Source: JAWLEV01 sp046538105 (GTDB taxonomy: Bacteria > Chloroflexota > Anaerolineae > UBA1429). Taken from it: DNA of 17,346 nucleotides. The notes under the pieces are model-generated. The model was not told the origin of the DNA, did not search any database, and saw only the letters and a list, made by a program, of their open reading frames with translations. The position numbers and the translations under genes are program-made. This document shows, piece by piece, positions 6,662 to 13,639 of this stretch. The DNA is taken from the NCBI GenBank assembly GCA_046538105.1, contig JBKHJO010000051.1, positions 1 through 17,346 on the forward strand, in the 5' to 3' direction. The first letter of the stretch is position 1. Each line of letters opens with the position of its first letter.

Positions 6662-7981
6662 ATGCCTGAGGACACGAAGATGAACGAGCAGATCGAGGAG
6701 AATGTGAACACCTATTCCAGCCCCACGGATCTGGAGATCACGGACATGCGCATGGCCGTGGTGGCTTCGAACTATGATTATCCCATCATCCGCATCGATA
6801 CCAACCAGGGCGTGTACGGCATCGGTGAGGTGCGGGACGCCGGCCACAGCGAGAACGCCCTGCAGTTCAAGAGTTTTCTCCTGGGCCAGAACCCCTGCAA
6901 CATCGACATGATCTTTCGCACCATCAAGCAGTTCGGCAACTGGGGGCGCGAGGGCGGCGGCGTGTCGGGCATCGAGTTGGCTCTGTGGGACCTGATTGGC
7001 AAAGTCTATGGTGTTCCCTGCTACCAGTTCCTGGGAGGCAAGTATCGGGACAGAGTGCGCATATACGCCGATACCCCCGAGCCGAGCGAACTCACCCCAG
7101 CGGCCTATGCCGAGCGCATCATGGGGCGCAAGGAGATGGGGCTGACCTTTATCAAGTTCGACATGACCCCCCGCATCCTTGAGGATATTCCGGGCGCTAC
7201 CATCGGCACTCCCACCAGGTACGAGTATGATATGGGACGGCGGCAAAGAGCCCCCGGCACGGGCGCCGGCGCCAAGGTGACGGACAAGGGTATCGCCCGT
7301 ATGGCAGAGATCGCCTCCGCCGTGCGCGAGGCTGTGGGATGGGATATTTCCCTCTGCACCGACCACTTTGGACACGGTTATATGACGGCCAAGGAGGTCA
7401 TCCGCCTTGGTCATGCCCTGGAGCCCTACGGCCTGGCCTGGATGGAGGATCCCATGCCCTGGCACGATATCGAGGGACACAAACGGGTCACTGATGCAAT
7501 CAACGTGCCGGTAGCCGCTGGCGAGGTGCTCTTTTTGTGGGACGGCTTCCGCGAGATGATCGAAAAGCGCGCCGTGGACATCATCCACCCCGACCTGCTC
7601 ACCTCGGGTGGTATGCTGGAGACAAAAAGGATCGCCGACTATGCGGAACGCTATGGGCTGCCCACGGCCCTGCATTTTGCTGGCTCCCCCATCGCCTTTA
7701 TGGCCAACGTACACTGTGCGGCGGCCATCTCCAGTTTTGTGGCCCTGGAACACCACGGCCTCGACCTGCCCTTCTGGGGAGATCTGGTGACCGGCCTCGG
7801 TGATCCCTTGATGGAAGAGGGCTATGTAAAGGTGCCCGAGAAGCCGGGCCTCGGCGTGGATCTGAACTATGAGGCCATAGAGGAGAATCTACGCAGTGGT
7901 GGACTGTTCGAGCCTACCGAGGAATGGAACACGCCCAAACTGGGTTTCTGGCGTCCCAAACCCGAGGAAAGCTGGGAATAG
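6662..7981 (+). CDS. Enolase-superfamily sugar-acid dehydratase (mandelate racemase family, GalD/ManD-like)
   Basis: A 439-residue member of the mandelate racemase/muconate lactonizing enzyme family, expected to abstract the proton alpha to a carboxylate and dehydrate an aldonic or uronic acid to a 2-keto-3-deoxy acid. Visible active-site groups are the three Mg ligands D234 (CTDHFGH), E262 (WMEDPMPW) and E288 (AAGEVLF), the DxH histidine H236, and H338 (ALHFAGSP). The DxH motif and the distal His are shared with D-galactonate and D-mannonate dehydratases. K165-x-D167 follows strand 2. An extra stretch of about 40 residues (170-209) after that strand is probably the specificity loop and makes the protein longer than typical GalD (about 380 aa). 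GAGGAG lies just before the ATG. The exact substrate cannot be read from the sequence. Confidence 0.88.
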   Translation: MPEDTKMNEQIEENVNTYSSPTDLEITDMRMAVVASNYDYPIIRIDTNQGVYGIGEVRDAGHSENALQFKSFLLGQNPCNIDMIFRTIKQFGNWGREGGGVSGIELALWDLIGKVYGVPCYQFLGGKYRDRVRIYADTPEPSELTPAAYAERIMGRKEMGLTFIKFDMTPRILEDIPGATIGTPTRYEYDMGRRQRAPGTGAGAKVTDKGIARMAEIASAVREAVGWDISLCTDHFGHGYMTAKEVIRLGHALEPYGLAWMEDPMPWHDIEGHKRVTDAINVPVAAGEVLFLWDGFREMIEKRAVDIIHPDLLTSGGMLETKRIADYAERYGLPTALHFAGSPIAFMANVHCAAAISSFVALEHHGLDLPFWGDLVTGLGDPLMEEGYVKVPEKPGLGVDLNYEAIEENLRSGGLFEPTEEWNTPKLGFWRPKPEESWE

Positions 7982-7998
7982 CGCTTAGCCGCCATATG

Positions 7999-8030
7999 AA
8001 AGAGCCCCGAATTTACTTTCGGGGCTCTTT
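7999..8030. terminator. Bidirectional intrinsic terminator
   Basis: A perfect 13-bp stem (7999-8011 with 8018-8030, loop TTTACT), rich in G/C, with AAA at the left foot and TTT at the right foot. It lies between two convergent genes (stop 7981 on plus, stop 8081 on minus), so it can end transcription in both directions. Confidence 0.85.
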
Positions 8031-8080
8031 GCACTGCTGGTCGTACAATGCAGGCCGATACAGCGGAGGCAGATCAGGCC

Positions 8081-10183
8081 TCACGTCGTGGGCCGTATCT
8101 CGACGTCGTCGCAACCCAAGCGTCCCTCCTCGATGAGCAGGGCGATTCCTCCCCCATCAAGCATCTCCATCTCTTCCACCTGCACAACCTGCTCTCCGTT
8201 CACGCGCCCCGTGAGATGGTTGCCTGCGATTTCCAGTTCCAGTTCGTAGGTTTGGTACAATTCCCAGGAAAATTCTTTTTCTGCCAGGATGTGCGTGCCA
8301 TCCACTTCTCGCACAAGTTGAACTTTGCCGCCCCTGGCGAGTTTGAGAGCATAGTAGCGCTTCAACCCCTGTACATAGGCAGCGATACCGCAGGATTCGC
8401 CCATATGTGGCGTCAGTCTGGCGCTCACGATATAGTTGCGCCACGCCCGGGTGCCCTGAATGAGCATGCCCGCGCCCTGGTTCTGGATGAGGCGGTAGGT
8501 GTGCTCGCCTTGCGTCTGTACGTCGCTGCAGGCCTGTGCCCAGGCCTCGATCCAGCGGGTTCCCTCCTGGTCGGGAGGACCAAAGGTTGTGGTAGGCGCG
8601 CCGGACCAGTCCAGCCAATCCAGGTAGACTATGCCGTTGGTGCGCGCTTTGGACGCCAGTTCCAGGCCTACCCAGGCGATGGGACATCCCGTGGGGACGT
8701 CGACGGTCCAGGCCATCTCCTGTGCGGCACCCGCTTCCAGGATTTCCTTCGGGCTGTAGGCCATAAAGAGTTCGTCGTCCTGGCCATAGGCCTTGACAAA
8801 GAGGCGCGCCTCGATGGGCAAAGAGTTTCCCTCATCAGCGGAGAGACGAGCGCGCAGTTCCTGCCCTGGATAGAGTGTGGGCGAGGCCACCATGCGGTAG
8901 CCGCCACTCTGGGATAGGGCAGGATAGGTCTCGCGCATGGCGCGCGCGCAGCGTCCCCGGGCCACGCTGCGATAGCGAATCGCCAGGCTGCGCTTTCCCT
9001 GTGTGCTGTGGCCACGGACGTTTTCCAGGTGCATGGTGCCCTTGCTCTCCACGCTGTCATCGGTCACAAAGCCCTGGACGGCGCCGGGCAGATCAAAGTG
9101 AAAGCGTGCTCCATCCTTGGGAAGGGAGGCTGGTTCATCATACAGTTCACGCCCTATCTGTACGATAGTATAAGCCTCGTGCAAGGCATCGGTCACGGCG
9201 CGGCCGCTGTCGGCGGTGGGCAGGTACATGCGGTCCGCCACCGGTCCCCGATAGTCCGGACCGTCGTCGAGTCCCTGAAGGCCGTTCTTGATGCCCATGA
9301 GGCAGCCCACATTACCCGAGTTACAGTCCGTATCCCACCCCGCCGTGTTCACGATGCGCAGCGCTCTGGAGAAACTATCCTCGCAATAGAGAAGGGCGAG
9401 GATGATCAGGGCATGATTGGGCACCATGTGGCAGTTGCCACCGTACTTGTCATAGCCATAGTTCGTCACAATGCGGTAGAAACTCTCGCGCCAGTCGTCA
9501 TACATCACTCGCCACTCCCGCAGGTCGGCGATGAGACGTCGGATGAGCGAATCCTGGGGGATGAGGGATGTACCCACGTCGAGGAGGGCGTCGATATCGG
9601 GCTCTACAAAAGCCTGCGCTTCCATGGCCGCCACCACCTGGGCGCCATGAATGGCTTCCCCGTCGTGGCTCACGCTGGCGGCCCGGCGGGCCAGGTCCGC
9701 CGCCCGCTCCGGATCGCCTGGCGAGATCATGCCCCAGCCGTCGATGAATATCTGCGCCCCGATCTGCTCGGCCACCACGCGCCCATTGCGCGCCATGGAG
9801 CCGCTCTCGGGGGCCTCCAGGCCCGACTTGAGGCGGAGATAGGCCGTATGCTCGGTAGAATTTCCCATCCCACCCCACCAGAGGATGGTGCGCTCCTCGA
9901 TCAGGTAGTTGAGCCACGTCCGCCCTATCTGGGCTGGCGTCAGGTCGAGGGTGTTGCCATAGTCGGGCATGGCCCTGAGAAAGGTAAAGGTTCCCGAGAT
10001 GTCGTCGTCGATGGCGATGAGGGGTTTATCCAACATATCGTGCATATAATAGTTGATCTCTCCCAGTCGCTCCATGATGCTCTCGTGTGTCCAGCCCTCA
10101 AAGGGCCGTCCCATATAGACGCCGATGATCTTGCCCAACACGCCGGCATAGACCCGCTCTTCATAATCGTTTGGGATGCTCAT
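8081..10183 (-). CDS. ADP-ribosylglycohydrolase (DraG)-family protein with two C-terminal beta-rich domains
   Basis: A 700-residue protein. Residues 1-345 match the ADP-ribosylglycohydrolase fold: GVYMGRPFEGW (21-31), the di-metal acidic motif D59-D60-D61, SHDGEAIHGA (172-181), and the C-terminal metal motif GWDTDCNSGNVG with D284 and D286. Known relatives hydrolyse ADP-ribose bonds on proteins or small molecules, but this GWDTDCN subtype is common in Chloroflexota and planctomycetes without an assigned substrate. Residues about 350-530 look like a beta-sandwich resembling carbohydrate-binding modules. Residues about 535-700 resemble a concanavalin/laminin-G-like domain (pattern YALKL...LYQTYELELEIAG...GRVNGEQV). 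No signal peptide is seen, so it is probably cytoplasmic. GAGGGGAGAG precedes the ATG. Its neighbour encodes a sugar-acid enzyme, and an N- or O-glycosidic substrate is plausible. Confidence 0.85.
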   Translation of the reverse strand: MSIPNDYEERVYAGVLGKIIGVYMGRPFEGWTHESIMERLGEINYYMHDMLDKPLIAIDDDISGTFTFLRAMPDYGNTLDLTPAQIGRTWLNYLIEERTILWWGGMGNSTEHTAYLRLKSGLEAPESGSMARNGRVVAEQIGAQIFIDGWGMISPGDPERAADLARRAASVSHDGEAIHGAQVVAAMEAQAFVEPDIDALLDVGTSLIPQDSLIRRLIADLREWRVMYDDWRESFYRIVTNYGYDKYGGNCHMVPNHALIILALLYCEDSFSRALRIVNTAGWDTDCNSGNVGCLMGIKNGLQGLDDGPDYRGPVADRMYLPTADSGRAVTDALHEAYTIVQIGRELYDEPASLPKDGARFHFDLPGAVQGFVTDDSVESKGTMHLENVRGHSTQGKRSLAIRYRSVARGRCARAMRETYPALSQSGGYRMVASPTLYPGQELRARLSADEGNSLPIEARLFVKAYGQDDELFMAYSPKEILEAGAAQEMAWTVDVPTGCPIAWVGLELASKARTNGIVYLDWLDWSGAPTTTFGPPDQEGTRWIEAWAQACSDVQTQGEHTYRLIQNQGAGMLIQGTRAWRNYIVSARLTPHMGESCGIAAYVQGLKRYYALKLARGGKVQLVREVDGTHILAEKEFSWELYQTYELELEIAGNHLTGRVNGEQVVQVEEMEMLDGGGIALLIEEGRLGCDDVEIRPTT

Positions 10184-10251
10184 GATCTCTCCCCTCTTTT
10201 AACGTCCATCTCGTTTGCAGATTCCTTTTCTGGCTGAGGCTACACTTTTCT

Positions 10252-10280
10252 TTTTTACTCCAGTGTGTTCTGACCGTCAA
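10252..10280 (-). promoter_or_regulatory. Candidate sigma70 promoter of the ADP-ribosylglycohydrolase gene
   Basis: On the minus strand TTGACG (10280-10275) is followed after 17 bases by TAAAAA (10257-10252). Transcription would start near 10245, about 60 bases before the ATG at 10183. The four DnaA boxes lie directly upstream of this promoter. Confidence 0.4.
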
Positions 10281-10294
10281 GCGCGGGATACGGG

Positions 10295-10357
10295 TTATCC
10301 ACAGGTTGACACAGTTATCCACAACTTTACCCTTATTGTCCACAGCGATTATCCACA
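10295..10357 (+). other. Cluster of four DnaA boxes: candidate oriC or DnaA-regulated site
   Basis: Three exact TTATCCACA boxes (10295-10303, 10315-10323, 10349-10357) and one TTGTCCACA box (10336-10344), all on the plus strand. Start-to-start steps are 20, 21 and 13 bases, the first two close to two helical turns. TTATCCACA is the high-affinity DnaA box in many bacteria. A T-rich stretch (10246-10257, TTTTCTTTTTTA) lies about 40 bases to the left and could act as an unwinding element. The surrounding 307-base gap 10184-10490 holds no convincing gene. No dnaA, dnaN, parAB, rpmH or gid gene is in the window, so the origin role is unproven. Confidence 0.6.
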
Positions 10358-10490
10358 GGAACTCGCCCTTTTTCGCTGCAGTGTGCCCCCGCCCTCATGC
10401 CCTTGCAGGTTCGATCACAAAGGGCTCACAGACGGTCTTTGGCAGAGGCTGTCGGATTGGTGGCAGCGTTAAGATTAAGGGGTGTCTCCT

Positions 10491-11111
10491 CTATCCTTCG
10501 CGCGCGTTCGGTTGCTCGAGGACGCCCTCGCCCTCCTCATAGACGCGCTGCCAGTCGCCCAGCGACTTGACAACTATAAGGAGGACGGCCACGGCGCCGC
10601 TGACGATCATGGATGGGGGCTGCTGCAAGAGCCAGAGGGAGAGGGGAATGGTGAGCACGGTAAGGATGGTACGTCGGGCGTCGTGGCGAATCGCCTTGCG
10701 CAACCCCAACCAGAGGCCGATGAACACCAGGCCCGCGACCGCTGCTGGCAGCGGATTCTGGGCCAGGAGCATACCCGCTAGACTCGATAGCCCCACACCC
10801 CCGCGCAGGCCGATGTAGAGGGACCAATTGTGCCCCGCTACGGCTGTCACTCCCGCCAGCCCGGATGCCCAGGGCAGGGGAGAAATAAGGTCACCCAGCA
10901 GCACGGAAAGGGCGGCCAATCCCGCGTCGATGAGTGCGGTAGCCACGCCGGCCCAGATGCTCTCCGTGGCGCGGGCCACGTTCGTGCCCCCGGTATGGCC
11001 GCTGCCCGTGCGCAAGAGTTCTCTGCCCTTCAGGAGGCTGGCCAGGAGGACACCCGTGGGAAGGGCACCCAGGGCATAGCCGATGAGCAGGACCAGAGGC
11101 AGAGAGGTCAC
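10491..11111 (-). CDS. plsY: PlsY-like glycerol-3-phosphate acyltransferase
   Basis: A 206-residue multi-pass membrane protein matching PlsY, which transfers the acyl group of acyl-phosphate to glycerol-3-phosphate in the first step of phospholipid synthesis. Motif 1 is GYALGALPTG (11-20), motif 2 GSGHTGGTNVARA (36-48), motif 3 GHNWSLYIGLRGGVG (93-107). Length and hydrophobic pattern fit the family. Oddity: motif 3 normally reads GGKG, and the lysine, thought important for phosphate binding, is Val here (V106). The start is GTG and overlaps the stop of the upstream lipid kinase gene (GTGA, 11108-11111), so the two are coupled. The protein may be a divergent paralog with altered acceptor rather than the housekeeping enzyme. 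Confidence 0.85.
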   Translation of the reverse strand: MTSLPLVLLIGYALGALPTGVLLASLLKGRELLRTGSGHTGGTNVARATESIWAGVATALIDAGLAALSVLLGDLISPLPWASGLAGVTAVAGHNWSLYIGLRGGVGLSSLAGMLLAQNPLPAAVAGLVFIGLWLGLRKAIRHDARRTILTVLTIPLSLWLLQQPPSMIVSGAVAVLLIVVKSLGDWQRVYEEGEGVLEQPNAREG

Positions 11112-12037
11112 GCGCCCGCACCATTTGCCGCGGTGATCATCTCCAGACAGCGGGGAATCATCCGTGCTTCCACCCGGTGGGCAACGTCGCAGACGATCTC
11201 GCCGTCCATGTGCAGATAGAGGGGATCCTCTGAGGCCACTATCACGTGTTTTACCTTGTATGATTCGGTACTCTCGTCGGAGAGATGTGTGCCTCTCACG
11301 AATCGGGGAACCATGCTCAGTACCTTGAGTCGAGATACGTCGTCGGTGACGATGAGATCCAACAGCCCATCGTCGGTCCGCGCATCGGGGGCCACGCGAA
11401 AGGCGGCGCCCTCGCGCGGGCCGTTGCAGATGACGGTCATTATTGTTTTTTGCTGTATCGTATGGCCATCGTAGGTGATCTCTACCTCTGGGGCTTTCAT
11501 ATCCACAAAGACCGTCTTGAGTACCACGGGCAGGTAGAGGGCCATACCCCGCAATCGCTTATAGTCGAGGCAGCCCCGGGTGACCAGGCCATCAAATCCG
11601 ATGCCCAGTGTGTTGTCCAGATATTGGATGGGACCGTCGTCGATGGTCACCTCCGCCACATCGACGCGGCGCGTCTTGCCCTCGACGATTACGCGACAGG
11701 CCTGCGCCACGTTCTCTGGCGCACCGTTCATGACGGCAAAATCGTTGCCCGACCCGGCGGGGATACAGCCCAACTTGCCCACCGGACGCTGCTCGGTGTG
11801 CTTCAGCATGGCGTTTACTATCTCGTGGGAGGTGCCGTCGCCACCGACGGCTACCAAAGTATCATAGCCATCATCTAGGGCCCGATGGGTGAGGTCGATG
11901 GCCTGACCACGGGCGGTGGTTTCCACCAGATCGAAATCCGCCTCCAAAGCGGCAAAATGCTGCACGATAAGGGGAGCGATGCTGGCGGCATAGCCTCGCC
12001 CGGCGACGGGATTGAGAATGACCAGGATTTTGGGCAT
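11108..12037 (-). CDS. YegS/DgkB-type lipid kinase (diacylglycerol kinase catalytic domain)
   Basis: A 309-residue cytoplasmic or peripheral-membrane kinase that phosphorylates diacylglycerol or a related lipid or sphingoid base. The N-terminal catalytic domain has NPVAGRG (9-15), the nucleotide-binding VGGDGT (64-69) and PAGSGNDFA (93-101). The C-terminal half has the beta-sandwich pattern of the family and the late motif LHMDGE. Length is typical. AAGGAAA precedes the ATG, and a minus-strand TATAAT lies 46 bases upstream. It is the first gene of a two-gene operon with the PlsY-like gene, fitting lipid phosphate recycling: the kinase makes phosphatidate or lyso-derivatives and PlsY makes lysophosphatidate. 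The natural lipid substrate is not determined by the sequence. Confidence 0.9.
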   Translation of the reverse strand: MPKILVILNPVAGRGYAASIAPLIVQHFAALEADFDLVETTARGQAIDLTHRALDDGYDTLVAVGGDGTSHEIVNAMLKHTEQRPVGKLGCIPAGSGNDFAVMNGAPENVAQACRVIVEGKTRRVDVAEVTIDDGPIQYLDNTLGIGFDGLVTRGCLDYKRLRGMALYLPVVLKTVFVDMKAPEVEITYDGHTIQQKTIMTVICNGPREGAAFRVAPDARTDDGLLDLIVTDDVSRLKVLSMVPRFVRGTHLSDESTESYKVKHVIVASEDPLYLHMDGEIVCDVAHRVEARMIPRCLEMITAANGAGA

Positions 12038-12082
12038 GTATTTCCTTTTGTAGGTAATGGGACCAGATGCAAAAGTCTACCT

Positions 12083-12088
12083 ATTATA
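12083..12088 (-). promoter_or_regulatory. -10 box of the lipid kinase/plsY operon
   Basis: A perfect TATAAT on the minus strand (plus-strand ATTATA). Start of transcription would be near 12076, with a leader of about 40 bases. No good -35 box is seen at the usual distance (TAACGT at 17-base spacing), so activator help is possible. The rest of the gap 12038-12260 holds only this site and the hairpin at 12204-12232. Confidence 0.45.
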
Positions 12089-12203
12089 ACCTTTATCTCC
12101 AAAAGACGTTACGGGGAGCATTTTTGAGAGCTGAGTTATTTTGCAGGGACGCTGCGTTTTGGAAAAGGTTGGTGTTGCAGGATGGGCGTGACCGGAGTAA
12201 TAG

Positions 12204-12232
12204 AGAAGGGCTCTGCGAGGCAGGGCCCTTCT
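12204..12232 (-). terminator. Hairpin downstream of the SDR gene
   Basis: A 13-bp stem with one G-U pair (arms 12204-12216 and 12220-12232, loop GAG) begins 28 bases after the stop of the minus-strand dehydrogenase gene. The T-run that follows on the minus strand is weak (CTCTATT). It is the probable terminator of the PPC-SDR operon. Confidence 0.65.
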
Positions 12233-12260
12233 GAAGAAAGACAAACTGATCGATAGCGAT

Positions 12261-13070
12261 CTAGGCCGCGACCCAACCGCCATCCACAAGGAGGACGTGG
12301 CCGTTGACAAAGTTGGAAGCCTCGGAGGCCAAAAAGACCACGGGACCGAACAGATCATCCAGTTCTCCGACCCGGTCCATGGGGATGCGCCCCAGGACCC
12401 AGGCGCGCTTTTCGGGATCGTCCAAAAAGTCGGCGGCCATGGCCGTGCGCGTAAATACGGGGGCGATGGCGTTCACGTTGACGCCCTGGGGCCCCCATTC
12501 GATGGCCAGGGAGCGGGTGAGTTGATTCACGCCTCCCTTGCTGGGTGCATAGGCCGCATCCTGCGCCCGTCCCTGAAAGCCGCGCACCGAGGAGATGTTG
12601 ATGATCTTGCCCCTGCGCTGCTCCAGCATCACCCGGCCGGCGTGTTTGCAGCAGAGAAAGACGGAGCGCAAATTCACATCGATGACCCGCTCCCACGCCT
12701 CCGTGTCGAACTCGGCGATGGGCTGCAGATCCACGACCCCCTGGCTGTTGACGAGGATATCCAGACGGCCATAGGTGTCCAGCATGTGCTGTACCATGCC
12801 CTCCACCTTTTCCTCGTCGGTGACATCGGCGGCATAGTAGGTGCCCTGGCGGCCCAGGTCGCTGATGGCCTGGCCCGTCTCCTCCAGGCCCTCTGGACCT
12901 CGGCCCACGATGCACACGTCGGCGCCGGCCGCCGCCAGCCCCAGAGCCATGGCCTGGCCCAGGCCCCGCGTGCCCCCCACCATCAGGGCGGCCTTGCCGT
13001 CTAGGCGAAAGCGGTCGAGGGTGGAAGGAGCCTGCCTCTTTACCTTTTCCAGGTCCGACATATCCGTCAC
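12261..13070 (-). CDS. Short-chain dehydrogenase/reductase, KduD-like
   Basis: An NAD(P)-dependent classical SDR. With the GTG start at 13070 it has 269 residues, and numbering here uses that start. The cofactor motif is GGTRGLG (32-38), NNAG is replaced by NSQG (108-111), catalytic Ser lies in INISS (S161), and Y174-x3-K178 forms YAPSK. The C-terminal IPMDRVGELDD...VDGGW resembles 2-keto-3-deoxy-gluconate 5-dehydrogenase (KduD) and gluconate 5-dehydrogenase. GGAGGG sits five bases before GTG 13070 and one base separates this codon from the upstream stop TAG, so I prefer it over ATG 13091 (which overlaps the PPC gene by 20 bases) and ATG 13061. It is co-transcribed with the PPC gene. A sugar-acid substrate is inferred. 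Confidence 0.88.
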   Translation of the reverse strand: MTDMSDLEKVKRQAPSTLDRFRLDGKAALMVGGTRGLGQAMALGLAAAGADVCIVGRGPEGLEETGQAISDLGRQGTYYAADVTDEEKVEGMVQHMLDTYGRLDILVNSQGVVDLQPIAEFDTEAWERVIDVNLRSVFLCCKHAGRVMLEQRRGKIINISSVRGFQGRAQDAAYAPSKGGVNQLTRSLAIEWGPQGVNVNAIAPVFTRTAMAADFLDDPEKRAWVLGRIPMDRVGELDDLFGPVVFLASEASNFVNGHVLLVDGGWVAA

Positions 13071-13071
13071 A

Positions 13072-13515
13072 CTATCCCTCCACCTGCACAATCTCGGTCA
13101 TCCCGGTGTCCGGATCGGTGATGCGTTGGGTCCACACGTCCTCAAGGATGACCAGCCCCATCTCCGCGCGGTAGCAGCACCGAGAGCCGGGCTCCAGGTG
13201 TCCCACGTGCACCTCATCGTTGGCCGTGTCGTGCACCACGACGTGGATGTGGGGCTCGCCGCCGGCCACGGTGCCCTGCATGGAGCCCACCTCTATGGGC
13301 CCTTCGAGTTCGAAATAGCGGTCCTCGGAGGGTAATCCCGTCTTGGTGATGGTGTGCAGTTTGCAGATGTCAAAGGAGCCGATGCCCGAGGTGACCAGGG
13401 CCGCATCCACGTCCTCCTCTTCGAGAAAGGCTTCCAGTTCCTCGATGATATAGTCTCCACGGCTGAAATAGATCATGATGGTGCGCACCGCACCCGGCGC
13501 TTCTATAACTTCCAT
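13072..13515 (-). CDS. PPC/DUF296-domain protein
   Basis: A 147-residue protein formed almost wholly by one PPC (plants and prokaryotes conserved, DUF296) domain. Marks are the central GGEPHIHVVVHD with H89, H91 and H95, the following VHVGHLEPG with H103 and H106, and the conserved acidic N-terminal region. Bacterial members are small trimeric proteins of unknown reaction, with a His-rich site that may hold a metal; in plants the domain is joined to AT-hooks, which are absent here. The start at 13515 is chosen because GGGAGGG lies six bases upstream and the promoter's predicted start point (near 13543) excludes the earlier ATG at 13569. It is coupled to the SDR gene, whose ribosome site lies inside its last codons. 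Function is not known. Confidence 0.82.
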   Translation of the reverse strand: MEVIEAPGAVRTIMIYFSRGDYIIEELEAFLEEEDVDAALVTSGIGSFDICKLHTITKTGLPSEDRYFELEGPIEVGSMQGTVAGGEPHIHVVVHDTANDEVHVGHLEPGSRCCYRAEMGLVILEDVWTQRITDPDTGMTEIVQVEG

Positions 13516-13549
13516 GATTGTCCCTCCCGAAATCAGTTCATCTATATCG

Positions 13550-13579
13550 AGTGTAGCACACGCCGCCATGGGGCGTCAA
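13550..13579 (-). promoter_or_regulatory. Sigma70-type promoter of the PPC-SDR operon
   Basis: On the minus strand TTGACG (13579-13574), an 18-base spacer, then TACACT (13555-13550). Transcription would start near 13543, leaving a leader of about 28 bases with GGGAGGG before ATG 13515. Confidence 0.5.
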
Positions 13580-13601
13580 CTGATCGCATTGATTCACAAG
13601 G

Positions 13602-13633
13602 AGCAGCGGTTTTAGCAAGCCAAAACCGCTGCT
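13602..13633 (-). terminator. Hairpin downstream of the CapA-like gene
   Basis: A perfect 12-bp stem (13602-13613 with 13622-13633, 8-base loop) ends seven bases after the stop of the CapA-like gene on the minus strand. The inner part of the stem is A/T, and the following T-run is weak (TCCTTGTG). It is a likely terminator placed just before the next operon's promoter. Confidence 0.7.
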
Positions 13634-13639
13634 GAGACA

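Noticed and set aside
5516..7756. Two long minus-strand frames (338 and 377 codons) opposite the DapA-family and dehydratase genes
   Set aside because: They are His/Gly-rich nonsense frames typical of antisense to GC-rich genes, without ribosome sites or motifs.
6662..7981. Calling the dehydratase specifically mannonate or galactonate dehydratase
   Set aside because: Active-site residues are shared by several subgroups, and the insertion at 170-209 differs from what I recall for either.
9008..10237. Long plus-strand frame (about 400 codons) opposite the ADP-ribosylglycohydrolase gene
   Set aside because: It shows no recognisable domain and mirrors the codon bias of the real gene. The minus-strand protein has clear family motifs and a good ribosome site.
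10408..10416. GGTTCGATC resembling a tRNA T-loop (another at 15451)
   Set aside because: No flanking T-stem, acceptor stem or anticodon arm can be drawn.
10215..10472. Plus-strand frame of 85 codons over the DnaA boxes, and a minus-strand frame of 60 codons at 10161-10343
   Set aside because: They have no family, no ribosome site, and a composition set by the repeated boxes. Best seen as a non-coding control region.
13516..13569. N-terminal extension of the PPC protein to ATG 13569
   Set aside because: The extension lies over the predicted promoter and lacks a ribosome site, while GGGAGGG stands before ATG 13515.
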